The translations under genes were made by a program, and so were the position numbers. This document shows, in pieces, positions 16,625-25,760 of a stretch of 64,000 nucleotides of DNA. A model generated the notes under the pieces. It made no database searches and was not told where the DNA came from. It saw only the letters and a program-made list of their open reading frames with translations. Origin of the DNA: Teredinibacter sp. KSP-S5-2 (GTDB lineage Bacteria; Pseudomonadota; Gammaproteobacteria; Pseudomonadales; Cellvibrionaceae); NCBI RefSeq assembly GCF_032773895.1, contig NZ_CP120416.1:494001-558000 (forward strand), written 5' to 3'. Numbering within the stretch: the stretch's first letter is position 1; the number at the start of each line of letters is the position of its first letter.

Positions 16625-17401
16625 ATGAAATCCACACTTATATCTTCACTTGTTCTAGGCGCAATGCTGTTTTCCTGGCAAATAAAAGTATTTGCTGCGG
16701 TTGTTATTGAAGACCAGTTTAACGACGGTGTTTTAGACTCCGCCTGGACGCAAGAGTTGTCTGATGCCCTGGCATGGGAATACTCAGAAAATGGTGGTTC
16801 TTTAAACGTATCGAATGTGCAGTCTTCGATTACAAATAATGTTAGCGGCGGTACATGGGGGATAGCTTCAATCGGTCAGTCATTCGACGCAGTCGCTGAC
16901 TTTAATTCCAGCATGGCATTTAGCTGGGGATCAGATGCAAGCAACAGTGCAATGCAAGGACTATTGGTTTCATTTTATGGTACTGATAATAACCTGGTTG
17001 CCCGAACTGGTTACTTTGATGGTTGGGTAAAATACAGCGGTGCTGCTTTCGCCGAAATTGAAGGTAGAAAGATTCATTCAGGCTATGGCTCGCAAGCGTT
17101 AGCGGGTGACGGTCAGGTGGATATTAGTCGAAGCGGTGACAACATGATTGTCAATTGGAACGGACAGGAGTTGCTATCAGATATTTCCAGTTCTTTATTG
17201 ACCCGGGTTGAAATTGAATTTTGGAACTACGCTTATAATGATGGTGCTGATGTTTCGCTATTTGGCGATCTGAACGTTGATAGCTTTACCTTCAGTGGTG
17301 AAACGGCTTCTGTACCAGAGCCTTCAAGCGCAGTACTACTTGGATTGGGCATGTTGGGTATGTTTTGGCGTCGACGAAACCTACAATCTGAGCAAGCTTA
17401 A
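16625..17401 (+). CDS. PEP-CTERM sorted exported protein
   Basis: 258 residues. Sec signal peptide (LISSLVLGAMLFSWQIKVFA), a beta-rich body of about 210 residues, and a C-terminal sorting tag: VPEPSSAVLLGLGMLGMF, then a basic RRRN tail. PEP-CTERM proteins are processed by exosortase and are linked to exopolysaccharide or biofilm formation; the exosortase must be encoded elsewhere. The body (EDQFNDGVLDSAW, then jelly-roll-like strands) could be a carbohydrate-binding lectin fold, which is only a suggestion. RBS AGGGAG precedes the ATG. Confidence 0.88.
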   Translation: MKSTLISSLVLGAMLFSWQIKVFAAVVIEDQFNDGVLDSAWTQELSDALAWEYSENGGSLNVSNVQSSITNNVSGGTWGIASIGQSFDAVADFNSSMAFSWGSDASNSAMQGLLVSFYGTDNNLVARTGYFDGWVKYSGAAFAEIEGRKIHSGYGSQALAGDGQVDISRSGDNMIVNWNGQELLSDISSSLLTRVEIEFWNYAYNDGADVSLFGDLNVDSFTFSGETASVPEPSSAVLLGLGMLGMFWRRRNLQSEQA

Positions 17402-17422
17402 TTTTCGGGTACGCATAAAAAA

Positions 17423-17454
17423 GCCTGGTATAGCGATATACCGGGCTTTTTTTT
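17423..17454 (+). terminator. intrinsic terminator after PEP-CTERM gene
   Basis: GCCTGGTAT and ATACCGGGC pair (one G-T wobble), followed by eight Ts. A run of As on the other side could let it work on both strands. The 269 bases to the next gene hold nothing else I can name. Confidence 0.85.
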
Positions 17455-17723
17455 ATTCTCCAATCTCCTTAACGGTTACAGAGATTGTTTAACCTGTGTT
17501 GTGCATAAGGGATGCCGTATTTTCCCTCCTGTTCTTTATTCGTGCTCACTCGCATCAATATTCCATAAATTGAACGTAAATGATAAGAAGCATTACTGGC
17601 TCTGTTTTTGACAGAAATTGTCAGGAGAGACATACAGAGTGCTCATGCTATGCTATTCGAACAGCGTCAGCTACGATTACAATAATCACTTAAATAAAAA
17701 GCAGATTACCTAAGGAAATCAGG

Positions 17724-18005
17724 ATGAGTATCACAAGAATCAATGAATTTACCGCTGCAGATGGAAAATCCGAAGAGTTGTATGAGTTTTTACAATCCCT
17801 CATCCCCTTTATCTCCGGCTCAGAAGGATGTTTAGGTTGCGAAGTATTGAGAAAACTTGGTGCAGAAAAAGAATTTGTTGTGATTGAGAAATGGGACTCA
17901 GAGGCGGCGCACAAAAAATCGGTGGCGAACTTCCCTAAGGAGGATATGCAAGCGGCAATGGTTCTGTTTGGCGCACCTCCTGTTGGAGCTTATTACACTG
18001 TTTAG
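17724..18005 (+). CDS. antibiotic-biosynthesis-monooxygenase (ABM) domain protein
   Basis: 93 residues forming one ABM ferredoxin-like domain: the strand ITRINEFTAADG, helix EELYEFLQSLIPFI, GCLGCEVLRKL, FVVIEKWDSEAAHKKSVA. Such dimeric proteins act as cofactor-free monooxygenases or quinone-handling enzymes; here the substrate is unknown. RBS AAGGA precedes the ATG. It heads a run of four co-directional small genes. Confidence 0.85.
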   Translation: MSITRINEFTAADGKSEELYEFLQSLIPFISGSEGCLGCEVLRKLGAEKEFVVIEKWDSEAAHKKSVANFPKEDMQAAMVLFGAPPVGAYYTV

Positions 18006-18041
18006 TCTTAAATAGGATTTCGCTGAGGCGTCGTACCGATA

Positions 18042-18365
18042 ATGAAACGACATTTAATTTCCATGGTTTGCTATACGGATCGTTCCCCCCGTGAAGCCCA
18101 TTATTTGTACGTGGCGGAAGAGTGTGGTCAGTACTGCTTTTATGCCGGAGAGGTTATTGGAAGTGGCGTGGCGGCAGGAGGTGGTGAAGGTCGGTTTGAC
18201 CTTGCCGGGTTGGTTGACATGGCAGGGTATCGCCAGTTTCTAAACGATATTCAGTGTGAATGGATTGATTCGATTCTCACAGATAAAGAACTCTCTGAAG
18301 AAAATAAATACCTTACGCTTATTGAGCGGTCAAAGAAAAGTCAGGTGAAAAAATGTATAAATTAG
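18042..18365 (+). CDS. small protein of unknown function
   Basis: 107 residues, no signal peptide, one domain at most (ECGQYCFYAGEVIGSGVAAGGGEG is its clearest segment). The 3' end overlaps the next gene by 13 bases, so the two are probably translated together. Four Cys residues. I do not recognise a family. Confidence 0.65.
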   Translation: MKRHLISMVCYTDRSPREAHYLYVAEECGQYCFYAGEVIGSGVAAGGGEGRFDLAGLVDMAGYRQFLNDIQCEWIDSILTDKELSEENKYLTLIERSKKSQVKKCIN

Positions 18366-18808
18366 TTAACGTGCATGATTTCAGTGGTGGCGTTCCAACT
18401 GCGGTAGATTATTTTTACTCGAAATGGGGTTCGCCTGATAACTATCCCTTCTACCTTGACGCCATTTCTCATTCGAGTGCTACAGCGGATGCTATCCCGC
18501 AGTTTTATCTGATGTTAAACCGCAATGAAATTGTTGGCTGTTATGGTTTGATTACCAATGACGGAATAAGCCGACATGATTTGTACCCTTGGTTATGTAG
18601 TTTGTTTATTGAGCCTGAGCATAGGGGGAAAAGGCTTTCTGAAACAATTTTTCAACATGCCAAACAGATTGTTAAATCTATTGGCCAGTCTGCATTATAT
18701 TTGGTGACGGATCACGATGGTTTATATGAAAAATTTGGCTGGGAACGAATGGAGGATGGGTATAGTGTGGACGGTCGGCGAACGCGCATTTATCGAACCT
18801 ATGTTTAA
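18353..18808 (+). CDS. GNAT-family N-acetyltransferase
   Basis: 151 residues. LYPWLCSLFIEPEHRGKRLS is the acetyl-CoA loop and ALYLVTDHDGLYEKFGWERM the C-terminal motif typical of GNAT enzymes. Substrate unknown. It overlaps the preceding unknown gene. Confidence 0.85.
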   Translation: MYKLVNVHDFSGGVPTAVDYFYSKWGSPDNYPFYLDAISHSSATADAIPQFYLMLNRNEIVGCYGLITNDGISRHDLYPWLCSLFIEPEHRGKRLSETIFQHAKQIVKSIGQSALYLVTDHDGLYEKFGWERMEDGYSVDGRRTRIYRTYV

Positions 18809-18853
18809 TTAAATTATTTGTCGATTTCGGTATCTCTGGATAAAAAAATATAT

Positions 18854-19351
18854 ATGAAAGCTACGGGACGTTTACTCAGCCGTTATACCACTCAGCTCGC
18901 GCCTGGTCGTGTGGAGTGGATTGGGGTGCGGCCAAAACGGCGAGAGGCGGTTTGTGCTTTGGAGAGTGTGGAGGCTTTGGAAGGGTTAGGCTTAACAGGA
19001 GATCACCGAATAGGTAAAACACCTGGTTCCGCTCGGCAGCTGACAATTATCAGCACCGAGTTTATTGCGCAAATAGCCCACTTTATGGCTAAAGAATGCA
19101 TTGATCCGGCGTTGTTACGACGAAATATTGTGATATCTGGCATGAATTTAAATGTTGTTCGACATCAGCGTCTGCAAATAGGCGAGGCGATCATTGAAAC
19201 AACAGCCTGGTGCCATCCTTGTTCTCGAATGGAAGAAGTATTGGGAAGCGGCGCGATAGCGGCGATGATGGGGCATGGTGGCCTATGTGCAAAAATTGTT
19301 AACTCAGGAAGAATTCAGCTTGGGGACTCTGTCACTCTACTCCCCGTCTGA
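18854..19351 (+). CDS. MOSC-domain protein
   Basis: 165 residues from the ATG at 18854. MOSC features: VEWIGVRPKRREAV, GLTGDHRIG, SARQLTIIS, LRRNIVISGMNLN, and the conserved Cys in TTAWCHPCSRME, which in this family handles sulfur with the molybdenum cofactor (YiiM type). The frame is open 12 codons further upstream to a TTG, but the ATG fits the fold. The partner molybdoenzyme is not in this window. Confidence 0.85.
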   Translation: MKATGRLLSRYTTQLAPGRVEWIGVRPKRREAVCALESVEALEGLGLTGDHRIGKTPGSARQLTIISTEFIAQIAHFMAKECIDPALLRRNIVISGMNLNVVRHQRLQIGEAIIETTAWCHPCSRMEEVLGSGAIAAMMGHGGLCAKIVNSGRIQLGDSVTLLPV

Positions 19352-19419
19352 TTGTTCTTCTCTGTTGGTAAAGTCTGATTTATGATGGAGTGCTTTGTCG
19401 ACTATAAAAAATAATAATA

Positions 19420-22113
19420 ATGATTAGATTCGTTTTTTCTCTCTTTACCTGTTTGTTATTGCCATTTTTTGTTTCTGCTCATGCCTCACCAATGATCGTC
19501 GGGTACTATGAGAGTTGGGGGATTTATAGCCCGAATGTACACGTCCGGGATTTGCCGTTAAGTCGTTTGACGCATTTAATCTATCAAAACGCCCGCGTTA
19601 CCGAAAAGGGTGAGGTATTAGTTGGCGATATCTATGCAGATATTCAACATATTTATCCCGATGATGATCTTAGTCTGCAAGATTACGCTGGAAATTTTGA
19701 CGAGTTAAATGATGTTCGTCCTCTTTTTCCAAAATTAAACACGCTAATTTCATTAGGTGGATATGTTTATTCGAACCACTTTGCTCAGCTTTGTTCATCT
19801 GAACAGGGAAGGCGAAAACTCGCTGAGTCTGCTGTTCAGTTTATGGCGCGGTATCAGTTTGATGGTATTGATTTCCAATGGTTTTTTGTTCGAGATAATA
19901 ACCCTGAAATACAACGTAAAAATGAAGAAGGATTTATTTCCTGTTTGCAGACACTTCGCCAACGTCTGAACTCATTGGCTGATATAGATGGCAAACAGTA
20001 CTGGCTAAGCACAACACTCTATCCGTCAATGAACGTTACATCAGAGCAAGCCGTACTTATGGCAAACGTTCTGGATTTTGTCAGTCCAACAGCTCAGGTT
20101 GTCAATCATACGCATGTTCCTGCTACCCGGCATTTTTCCCCTCTTTATTCTGACGATGGTGCCAGCGTCGACGGTTTTGTTTCCCGACTGATTTCTGTTG
20201 GGTTTCCCCGTGAAAAGGTGATTCTTGACGTGGCACCCCATGCGATTGCTTGGCAGGGAGTAAAAAATACCAACGGATTGGGGCAGGGTTTCTCAGGTTT
20301 GAGTTGGGGGAGTTGGGATACTGAGGAAATTGGTGCAACAGGCGTCTACAGTCGCGACTATTTAATCAGTTTATTGTCTAACCCTGATTATCAGGAATAC
20401 TGGGATGATGTGAGTAAAGCGAGCTATTTATACAATCCGAATAAATTAGGTGGGCACTTCGTTTCCTTTGAAAGTCGTGCGTCCTTAAATGAAAAAGTCG
20501 ATTATGTTGTACAGCAACAGTTAGGTGGAATGGGTATTGGTCGTTTGCACGCAGATGGTGATGATAGTTATTCCGTTGTCCACTATATTTTTAATCGATT
20601 CTATCCGCTGCAGAACATAAAGTTTGTATTGATTTCATCTTACACTAAACATCAGTCAGCGTTCCTTGTTAGTGTTGTGGTATTTCTTGTATTCGTTTTT
20701 TTTCTTGTCTTGATGGATGTAAAACGGCGAAAAAAACGATCCCGGATTGCAGAAGAAAAGCAAACCTTCTTGCTGCTTCAATCGGGTCTGAGTCGAATGG
20801 ACTGGGCGTTAAATCAATCTTACCAATTATTGTTAGGTTCTGAGTTGCGTAAAGCGCTTTATGTTCGAGGTGGGTATCTTGCTTATGACCAAATGATTCA
20901 GGGAATGATGAGGCCTGTCCATATATTATTAGAACATACGCGTTTAGCAGAGCGAGAACGATCAGTACTCTGGCAGATGTTGAACCTGAACGATAGTGTT
21001 CGACAGCTTTGTTATCTAGTTAAATCTCGTTATGGCTTGGAAGTTCATGCAGATATGAATGAGGCATCAAATGTTGTGATCTATTCTGATGCGGTTTACT
21101 TGCAGCAGTTTTTGGAGAAACTGATTTTATTGTGTTGTCAGGATGTTCAGTGCCCATTAACCATATCTATTGCTGGAGAGGAAACAGCTTTTCATCAGTT
21201 GGATATCTCTTGTCTCGATTCAGACCTAAGGGAACTTTCAATAAACCATATCAGTGATTATCGGGATCTTTCAAAGTTGGCATCGAAGTTAAATATTCGT
21301 GTGACGAAGCTTTCCACTCCGGGTGGTTTGTTTAGGCTGTTTCTGCCTGCCGCACAAGATATTTGTTTGCCGTTGATTGTGGATAATCAAGATGAAAATA
21401 ACGAGGTAGATAAGGTCGAATCTATAGGCGTCAAAGATTCGGTGTTGACTGATTCTCAGCAATATATGAGCTCGTTGCAATCGTTCTTTGAATCGGATTT
21501 GGTTGTATCTGATCTGCCAAAATTTATTGAGCAAATAGGTCAGTTTTTTTTGGTAAAGACTTCGAAGCCAATTTGTTTAACTGTTGCACAAGGCGAGCAG
21601 GTTGTTTCTGTCTATGGCGCGACTTCCATTCAACAACAGGATTTACGTCGTTATCAATATGATCTCCTGCAGTTTGAAGTTCGATCTGAAACTAACCTGA
21701 CGGATGTGGATGAGCAGTTTTTTTCTATCCTGTTTGGTCATATTCAGTTGATACATAAATCAATTAAAGAGTTGGTGAAAAAACCTGCGCAATTATCGGA
21801 GCTGTACGAAATTGCCAGTAATAAAGACAAGATTGAATATATACAAGCAGATAAAGGATACAGCTTTATTTATCTTTCAGATCGGAAAGAACCTAAGTGT
21901 ATCTCTATGCGGTTGAGAGTGATAAAACAATATTTTGATGATGATGAGCTGCTTCGTATTCATCGTTCATATTTGGTTAATCCAAAACGAGTTGTTTCTG
22001 CTCGGAAGGCTAATTTAAAACGATTTGAACTGATTTTGGATGCTCGATCTTTGCCTGTCGGGCGTTCATATATTGATCTTCTTCAGCAAAGATATAATTA
22101 CTGGTTTTTATAG
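19420..22113 (+). CDS. membrane one-component regulator: inactive GH18 sensor plus LytTR DNA-binding domain
   Basis: 897 residues. A signal peptide (1-23) is followed by a GH18 chitinase fold (about 24-390): IVGYYESWGIYSPNVHVRDL, TLISLGGYVYS and YQFDGIDFQWFF. The GH18 signature is DxxDxDxE; here it reads D148-G-I-D151-F-Q153-W-F155, so the catalytic Glu and the Asp before it are lost. The domain should bind but not cut chitin-like glycans. One membrane helix follows (AFLVSVVVFLVFVFFLVLMD, about 415-435). Residues about 450-660 look like a degenerate histidine-kinase core without a clear phospho-His or nucleotide motifs. The last about 110 residues are a LytTR domain: YIQADKGYSFIYL, RVIKQYF, LLRIHRSYLVNPKRVVSA. 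Likely function: a surface sensor that acts directly on DNA, comparable in plan to ChiS. Candidate targets lie downstream. Confidence 0.88.
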   Translation: MIRFVFSLFTCLLLPFFVSAHASPMIVGYYESWGIYSPNVHVRDLPLSRLTHLIYQNARVTEKGEVLVGDIYADIQHIYPDDDLSLQDYAGNFDELNDVRPLFPKLNTLISLGGYVYSNHFAQLCSSEQGRRKLAESAVQFMARYQFDGIDFQWFFVRDNNPEIQRKNEEGFISCLQTLRQRLNSLADIDGKQYWLSTTLYPSMNVTSEQAVLMANVLDFVSPTAQVVNHTHVPATRHFSPLYSDDGASVDGFVSRLISVGFPREKVILDVAPHAIAWQGVKNTNGLGQGFSGLSWGSWDTEEIGATGVYSRDYLISLLSNPDYQEYWDDVSKASYLYNPNKLGGHFVSFESRASLNEKVDYVVQQQLGGMGIGRLHADGDDSYSVVHYIFNRFYPLQNIKFVLISSYTKHQSAFLVSVVVFLVFVFFLVLMDVKRRKKRSRIAEEKQTFLLLQSGLSRMDWALNQSYQLLLGSELRKALYVRGGYLAYDQMIQGMMRPVHILLEHTRLAERERSVLWQMLNLNDSVRQLCYLVKSRYGLEVHADMNEASNVVIYSDAVYLQQFLEKLILLCCQDVQCPLTISIAGEETAFHQLDISCLDSDLRELSINHISDYRDLSKLASKLNIRVTKLSTPGGLFRLFLPAAQDICLPLIVDNQDENNEVDKVESIGVKDSVLTDSQQYMSSLQSFFESDLVVSDLPKFIEQIGQFFLVKTSKPICLTVAQGEQVVSVYGATSIQQQDLRRYQYDLLQFEVRSETNLTDVDEQFFSILFGHIQLIHKSIKELVKKPAQLSELYEIASNKDKIEYIQADKGYSFIYLSDRKEPKCISMRLRVIKQYFDDDELLRIHRSYLVNPKRVVSARKANLKRFELILDARSLPVGRSYIDLLQQRYNYWFL

Positions 22114-22412
22114 GTCTGTGTTTCTCAGATGTAAGATTGATGGGTGAATATTGAGTGTTTTTTAATGGTTGTGTTGCATTAAATGTAGATGTTATTACCA
22201 TTTGATGAATTTATTTTGATATTTTTTGTTTCATAAATATTACTCTGTGCGCTAGCAAACACTTTTCTAAAATGATTTTTTTTGGCGCTGGTATCATTTA
22301 TGAGAAATTGGATTGTTAAGTATTATTGTTGCGCCCGACGGTTTTGGGCTTTATTCGTTCTTTAATTAAATTAAAAATAGTTAGTACGAAAAGCAACTTA
22401 AGGAAAGTCGTT

Positions 22413-22808
22413 ATGAAAGTAAGCTCGTTGATAAAATCTGTAGTTTTTGGTGTTTTGGCTTCCGCTGCATGTGCGAATGCTTTCGCCCAGCAAGTAACAA
22501 TCTCTATCGGTTCCGGTGGAAACAATACCATGCAAGCAGAAAGTGAAGTGTGGTGTGTTAATTCAGGAAAAGCATGTCGGGTTATTGGGAATCGTGATAA
22601 TCATGCTGGACCAAGAACATGTTCTATGACCTGTAACGTGAACGATATTGTTGTTTTATCCTGTTCGCCCAATGACCCAGGTGATCGTTGGGTTGATGAT
22701 GTGACCGTGCCCAGTGAAGCTGTATTAGTAAGCGATACAGCGAGCAGAGAGGTGTATTCCTGGATTGCTACGAGTAATGCATCTACCCACTGTTCCTACA
22801 CGGATTAA
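22413..22808 (+). CDS. small exported Cys-rich protein of unknown function
   Basis: 131 residues from the ATG at 22413 (AGGAAAG before it). A good signal peptide (LIKSVVFGVLASAACANAFAQ) leaves about 105 residues with six Cys, for example VWCVNSGKACRVIG, RTCSMTCNVND and VLSCSPNDPGDRW, consistent with disulphide bonding. No domain recognised. The 299 bases upstream are AT-rich and would be the promoter; ATTGTT occurs twice there (22312, 22324), but this is not the spacing expected of LytTR sites. Being next to the GH18-LytTR regulator makes it a candidate target. Confidence 0.7.
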   Translation: MKVSSLIKSVVFGVLASAACANAFAQQVTISIGSGGNNTMQAESEVWCVNSGKACRVIGNRDNHAGPRTCSMTCNVNDIVVLSCSPNDPGDRWVDDVTVPSEAVLVSDTASREVYSWIATSNASTHCSYTD

Positions 22809-22853
22809 AACATCCTGGCGGAGTCATGTAGCCGCATACTGATTATTCACGCT

Positions 22854-22878
22854 AAAGCGTCCCAACGGGCGCTTTTTT
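22854..22878 (+). terminator. intrinsic terminator after Cys-rich exported protein
   Basis: AAAGCG-t-CCC, loop AAC, GGG-CGCTTT with three more Ts. It also sits at the end of the convergent esterase gene. Confidence 0.65.
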
Positions 22879-22938
22879 GTTTGGATTCTGTTGATAAAAA
22901 AGGTGCAGAGTCATATTGCACTCTGCACCAAGCTGGAA

Positions 22939-24600
22939 TTACCAAGTCATATTGTTGCTGTTAATGATATTGATAAGCTCTTGTGACATGGTTACATGAT
23001 CCGCTTTGGATGGATGCCATTGACAACCCATGCTGTCCAACGTGGAGTAAAACCAGAAAGCGATACGGTTGTCCCCGGCTTGTTGTCGTTCGGTGACGAT
23101 CTCATTGACCGTATCCTTAAACAAGTTGCCGGTTTGTAACGGTGTGGCACTTAACACAATAAGTGCATCCGGGCCGTAATCGATTCGAACACGGTCAAGT
23201 AGGTTATGGTAGTCAGATTTAAACTGTACGCGTAGCGAGTCTTGAGTCCAGGGCTCTCCACTGCCAACGTAGGTGGAAAAATCATTGATTCCTAAACCGA
23301 CCACCACCACATCCGGCTGCCAACTTGCAGGCCGCTGCCAGATATTAGTGCCGTCGTGGGGGAGTGCGCTGAGCGCATAGGTTTGGTAATTATGATTTTG
23401 TTGGTTACCCGAGTAGTTTCGCACCAACCCTAGTCCGGAATATGCGTTGATATGGTAATCCGCATCAAAGTGTTTCGCCGTTAATGCACCAAAGGAAATG
23501 TTCGTGTTAGTGAACGCGGTGATTTCCGTTCCAGTACAGGTTCTACCAGTAGATTCAACGCCATAACCAACCGTGTATGAATCACCAATAAACTCGATTT
23601 GGCGAGTTTTTGGGGCGGGGGGTGGAAGTATTTCTCCGCCATTACCGGCGATAAACCCGGAGAAACGACTGATAGACCAAACCGATTCAGTGCGCTTACC
23701 GACACGTATACTGTGCTGGCCGTCAGTTAAACCAGTGATCCAGTGTGTGGTGGTGCCAGGGTTAACCAGCTTGCTATGGAACTGCCCGTCGATCTCAATA
23801 TCGTAATGGTTGTTGCCGTCTGCCAAAAAGCCCAGGCCGACACTGGTACCGGTGAAGTTACCTTCGAAATACACACCGGGCCAACCATAGGTGATGGTGC
23901 CGCCTTCATCGACAAGGCGCCCGCCAATATGGGTATCGGATAAATACGGGCCGACATGTCCACCGGAACTGGAACTGCTGCTGGAGGAGGACGAAGACGA
24001 CGAAGATGACGAGGAGCTGCTGCTGGATGTGCTGCAAGTACCGATCGCTGTCCAGGGTTTTCCTGCTCCAACCGGGCCGCTGTTTGTTTCCGGGTTTTGG
24101 TTTTGAGTCCACCAGTTGGCTTTATAGTGAGTATTGATATGTTTAACTTCACTTCCACCCAAATAGGCTGTGGTTTCATTCCACTCACTGAGTGTTGCGC
24201 AGCTGCCGCCACCGGAAGAGCTACTGCTGGACGAACTGGAGCTACTACTGGATGAACTTGAACTGCTGCTCGATGATGAGCTGGAAGAAGAGGTGCTTGA
24301 GGAAGAAGAGCCTGAGCTGCTCGAGCTTCCACTGCAAACGCCAAGATCTTTCCAGGTATATTCCTGCGCCCAACCCACGCCGGGTTCGTATGGGCCGCCA
24401 ATGCTGCACCAACCGTTGGTGCATTCGTAAGCATGGTGTTCCGATTGGTTGTTTATATTTGTGACTTGGTTGCCCACAACATAGTTTGCTGTATCGGAAT
24501 AGCCTGCCAGGTTAGTGCAGTCGTAAGCAATACTATTTGCGCTAATGGCCAGACCGATGCCGAGCGATGTAAGTAGTGTGGGGTATTTTCTTATCCGCAT
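22939..24600 (-). CDS. exported CE2-type carbohydrate esterase with two CBMs
   Basis: 553 residues. Signal peptide, then a Cys-bounded module of the GWCSIGGPYEPGVGW type (about 27-89), a polyserine linker, a CBM5/12 module with KANWWTQNQNPETNSGP (about 137-192), and a second polyserine linker. The catalytic part has the CE2 plan: a beta-sandwich (HIGGRLVDEGGTITYGWPG) before an SGNH hydrolase with EFIGDSYTVGYG (nucleophile Ser near 344), GLGINDFSTY and WHPSKADH (catalytic His near 529). CE2 enzymes remove acetyl groups from xylan or glucomannan and can bind cellulose. Exported; probably acts on plant or algal walls. Confidence 0.88.
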   Translation of the reverse strand: MRIRKYPTLLTSLGIGLAISANSIAYDCTNLAGYSDTANYVVGNQVTNINNQSEHHAYECTNGWCSIGGPYEPGVGWAQEYTWKDLGVCSGSSSSSGSSSSSTSSSSSSSSSSSSSSSSSSSSSSSSSSGGGSCATLSEWNETTAYLGGSEVKHINTHYKANWWTQNQNPETNSGPVGAGKPWTAIGTCSTSSSSSSSSSSSSSSSSSSSSSGGHVGPYLSDTHIGGRLVDEGGTITYGWPGVYFEGNFTGTSVGLGFLADGNNHYDIEIDGQFHSKLVNPGTTTHWITGLTDGQHSIRVGKRTESVWSISRFSGFIAGNGGEILPPPAPKTRQIEFIGDSYTVGYGVESTGRTCTGTEITAFTNTNISFGALTAKHFDADYHINAYSGLGLVRNYSGNQQNHNYQTYALSALPHDGTNIWQRPASWQPDVVVVGLGINDFSTYVGSGEPWTQDSLRVQFKSDYHNLLDRVRIDYGPDALIVLSATPLQTGNLFKDTVNEIVTERQQAGDNRIAFWFYSTLDSMGCQWHPSKADHVTMSQELINIINSNNMTW

Positions 24601-24908
24601 GAAATTTCCTCGTTGTTATTGTTATTGATTTGAGTCCGTCCAGCATGGCTGGACTGATGAATCCTTTACTAGTGGTAATTCCAATCCATGAGTGGCGGAT
24701 TTTAGAAACAGGAACCGGTCGCGGGATAGCGGGTATGGTTGAGGATATCATGTAGGGGCGTATCGAATAGCTTAACTTACTGATTTTTATAGGAAAAATG
24801 AATTGATGTGGGCGAGGTAAATTCACCAAGGGACAAGATAGACAGAGGGATTTTTGAGGGATTGCCTCTGTCTGCCAGGGATTCTTCTCTGGTATTCAAT
24901 ACCGAATC

Positions 24909-25760
24909 TTAGAATAGATATAGCGGGTTATCTTTAGCTATCCCTTCGATGGATTTAAAAATGGTTTCCAATTGCTTGTGTTGAGCGTCGGACACAGCAT
25001 AAAGAATTGGGGCAATATGGCTGAGTCTATGGATATAGTGCCGCAGAAAAATGGCGAAATGGGTGTCTGGCATTAGTGAAGACATATGCCGACCAAATAC
25101 CAAAATAAATCGAATGGCAATAAGGTAGGAAAACTTGGGCGGTGAGGTGAGGCTTTCGTAACTGCGGTAGGTATTCAAATTTACCCCGAGTAAATCTGCG
25201 ATATGTTCCTGCGACAGTTCCTGTTCTGCGCGAAATTTTCGAAGGTTCTCAGCAATGATCAGATAGGTGTTCTGCTCAATCTGCTCAAATGCGGCTTCGA
25301 TATTTATCATTTGTTTCGGTTCAGGGAGTGTTTTAAAAACATGAACATCCTCAACAAAACCAAGGGAATAGATAAGTTGCAGGAGGGCGTTAAACGGTTC
25401 CTGTTTTAAACGACCGAGTAAAAAATTAAACGGTGTTAACCGCCAGGAGGTAAGCTGGTCTGGGAAAAGGTCGGAATACTGGCTACCGCGTATTAGGCTA
25501 TATAAGCTGCAGCCTGTCCAAAGCGTCCAGCGGCATAAAGTGTGGTACTTCGGTATATCAATGCCGGCCTCGTATTTCCGGTATTGAGATATTGAAACGC
25601 CCAGCAGCTCAGCATGTTGATGTTGCGTGTAACCCCGTAGTTCTCTGTACTTTTTCAGGTTTTGTCCAATGATTAAACCAATATTTTGTTCTAATTCAGA
25701 AAAATTCAGGTGCTTTACACGTTGCTTTTTCCCTTCAAGAGAAAAAAGAATTTCATCCAC
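24909..25760 (-). CDS. regulator with two XRE helix-turn-helix domains
   Basis: 283 residues with two clear Xre-type HTH units: IIGQNLKKYRELRGYTQHQH with SISQYRKYEAGIDIPK (about 30-85), and IIAENLRKFRAEQELSQEHI with NLNTYRSYESLTSPPK (about 165-220). Each is followed by a helical segment of similar type (GCSLYSLI, FGRHMSSLM), so the whole protein is an internal duplication. Both halves seem intact for DNA binding. No enzymatic domain. It lies between the esterase and the Gfo/Idh gene, and could regulate either. Tandem full duplication of an XRE regulator is unusual. Confidence 0.8.
   Translation of the reverse strand: MDEILFSLEGKKQRVKHLNFSELEQNIGLIIGQNLKKYRELRGYTQHQHAELLGVSISQYRKYEAGIDIPKYHTLCRWTLWTGCSLYSLIRGSQYSDLFPDQLTSWRLTPFNFLLGRLKQEPFNALLQLIYSLGFVEDVHVFKTLPEPKQMINIEAAFEQIEQNTYLIIAENLRKFRAEQELSQEHIADLLGVNLNTYRSYESLTSPPKFSYLIAIRFILVFGRHMSSLMPDTHFAIFLRHYIHRLSHIAPILYAVSDAQHKQLETIFKSIEGIAKDNPLYLF

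Noticed and set aside
22312-22329. LytTR binding sites before the Cys-rich exported gene
   Set aside because: The two ATTGTT copies are 12 bases apart, not the roughly two helical turns expected, and the motif is short in an AT-rich region.
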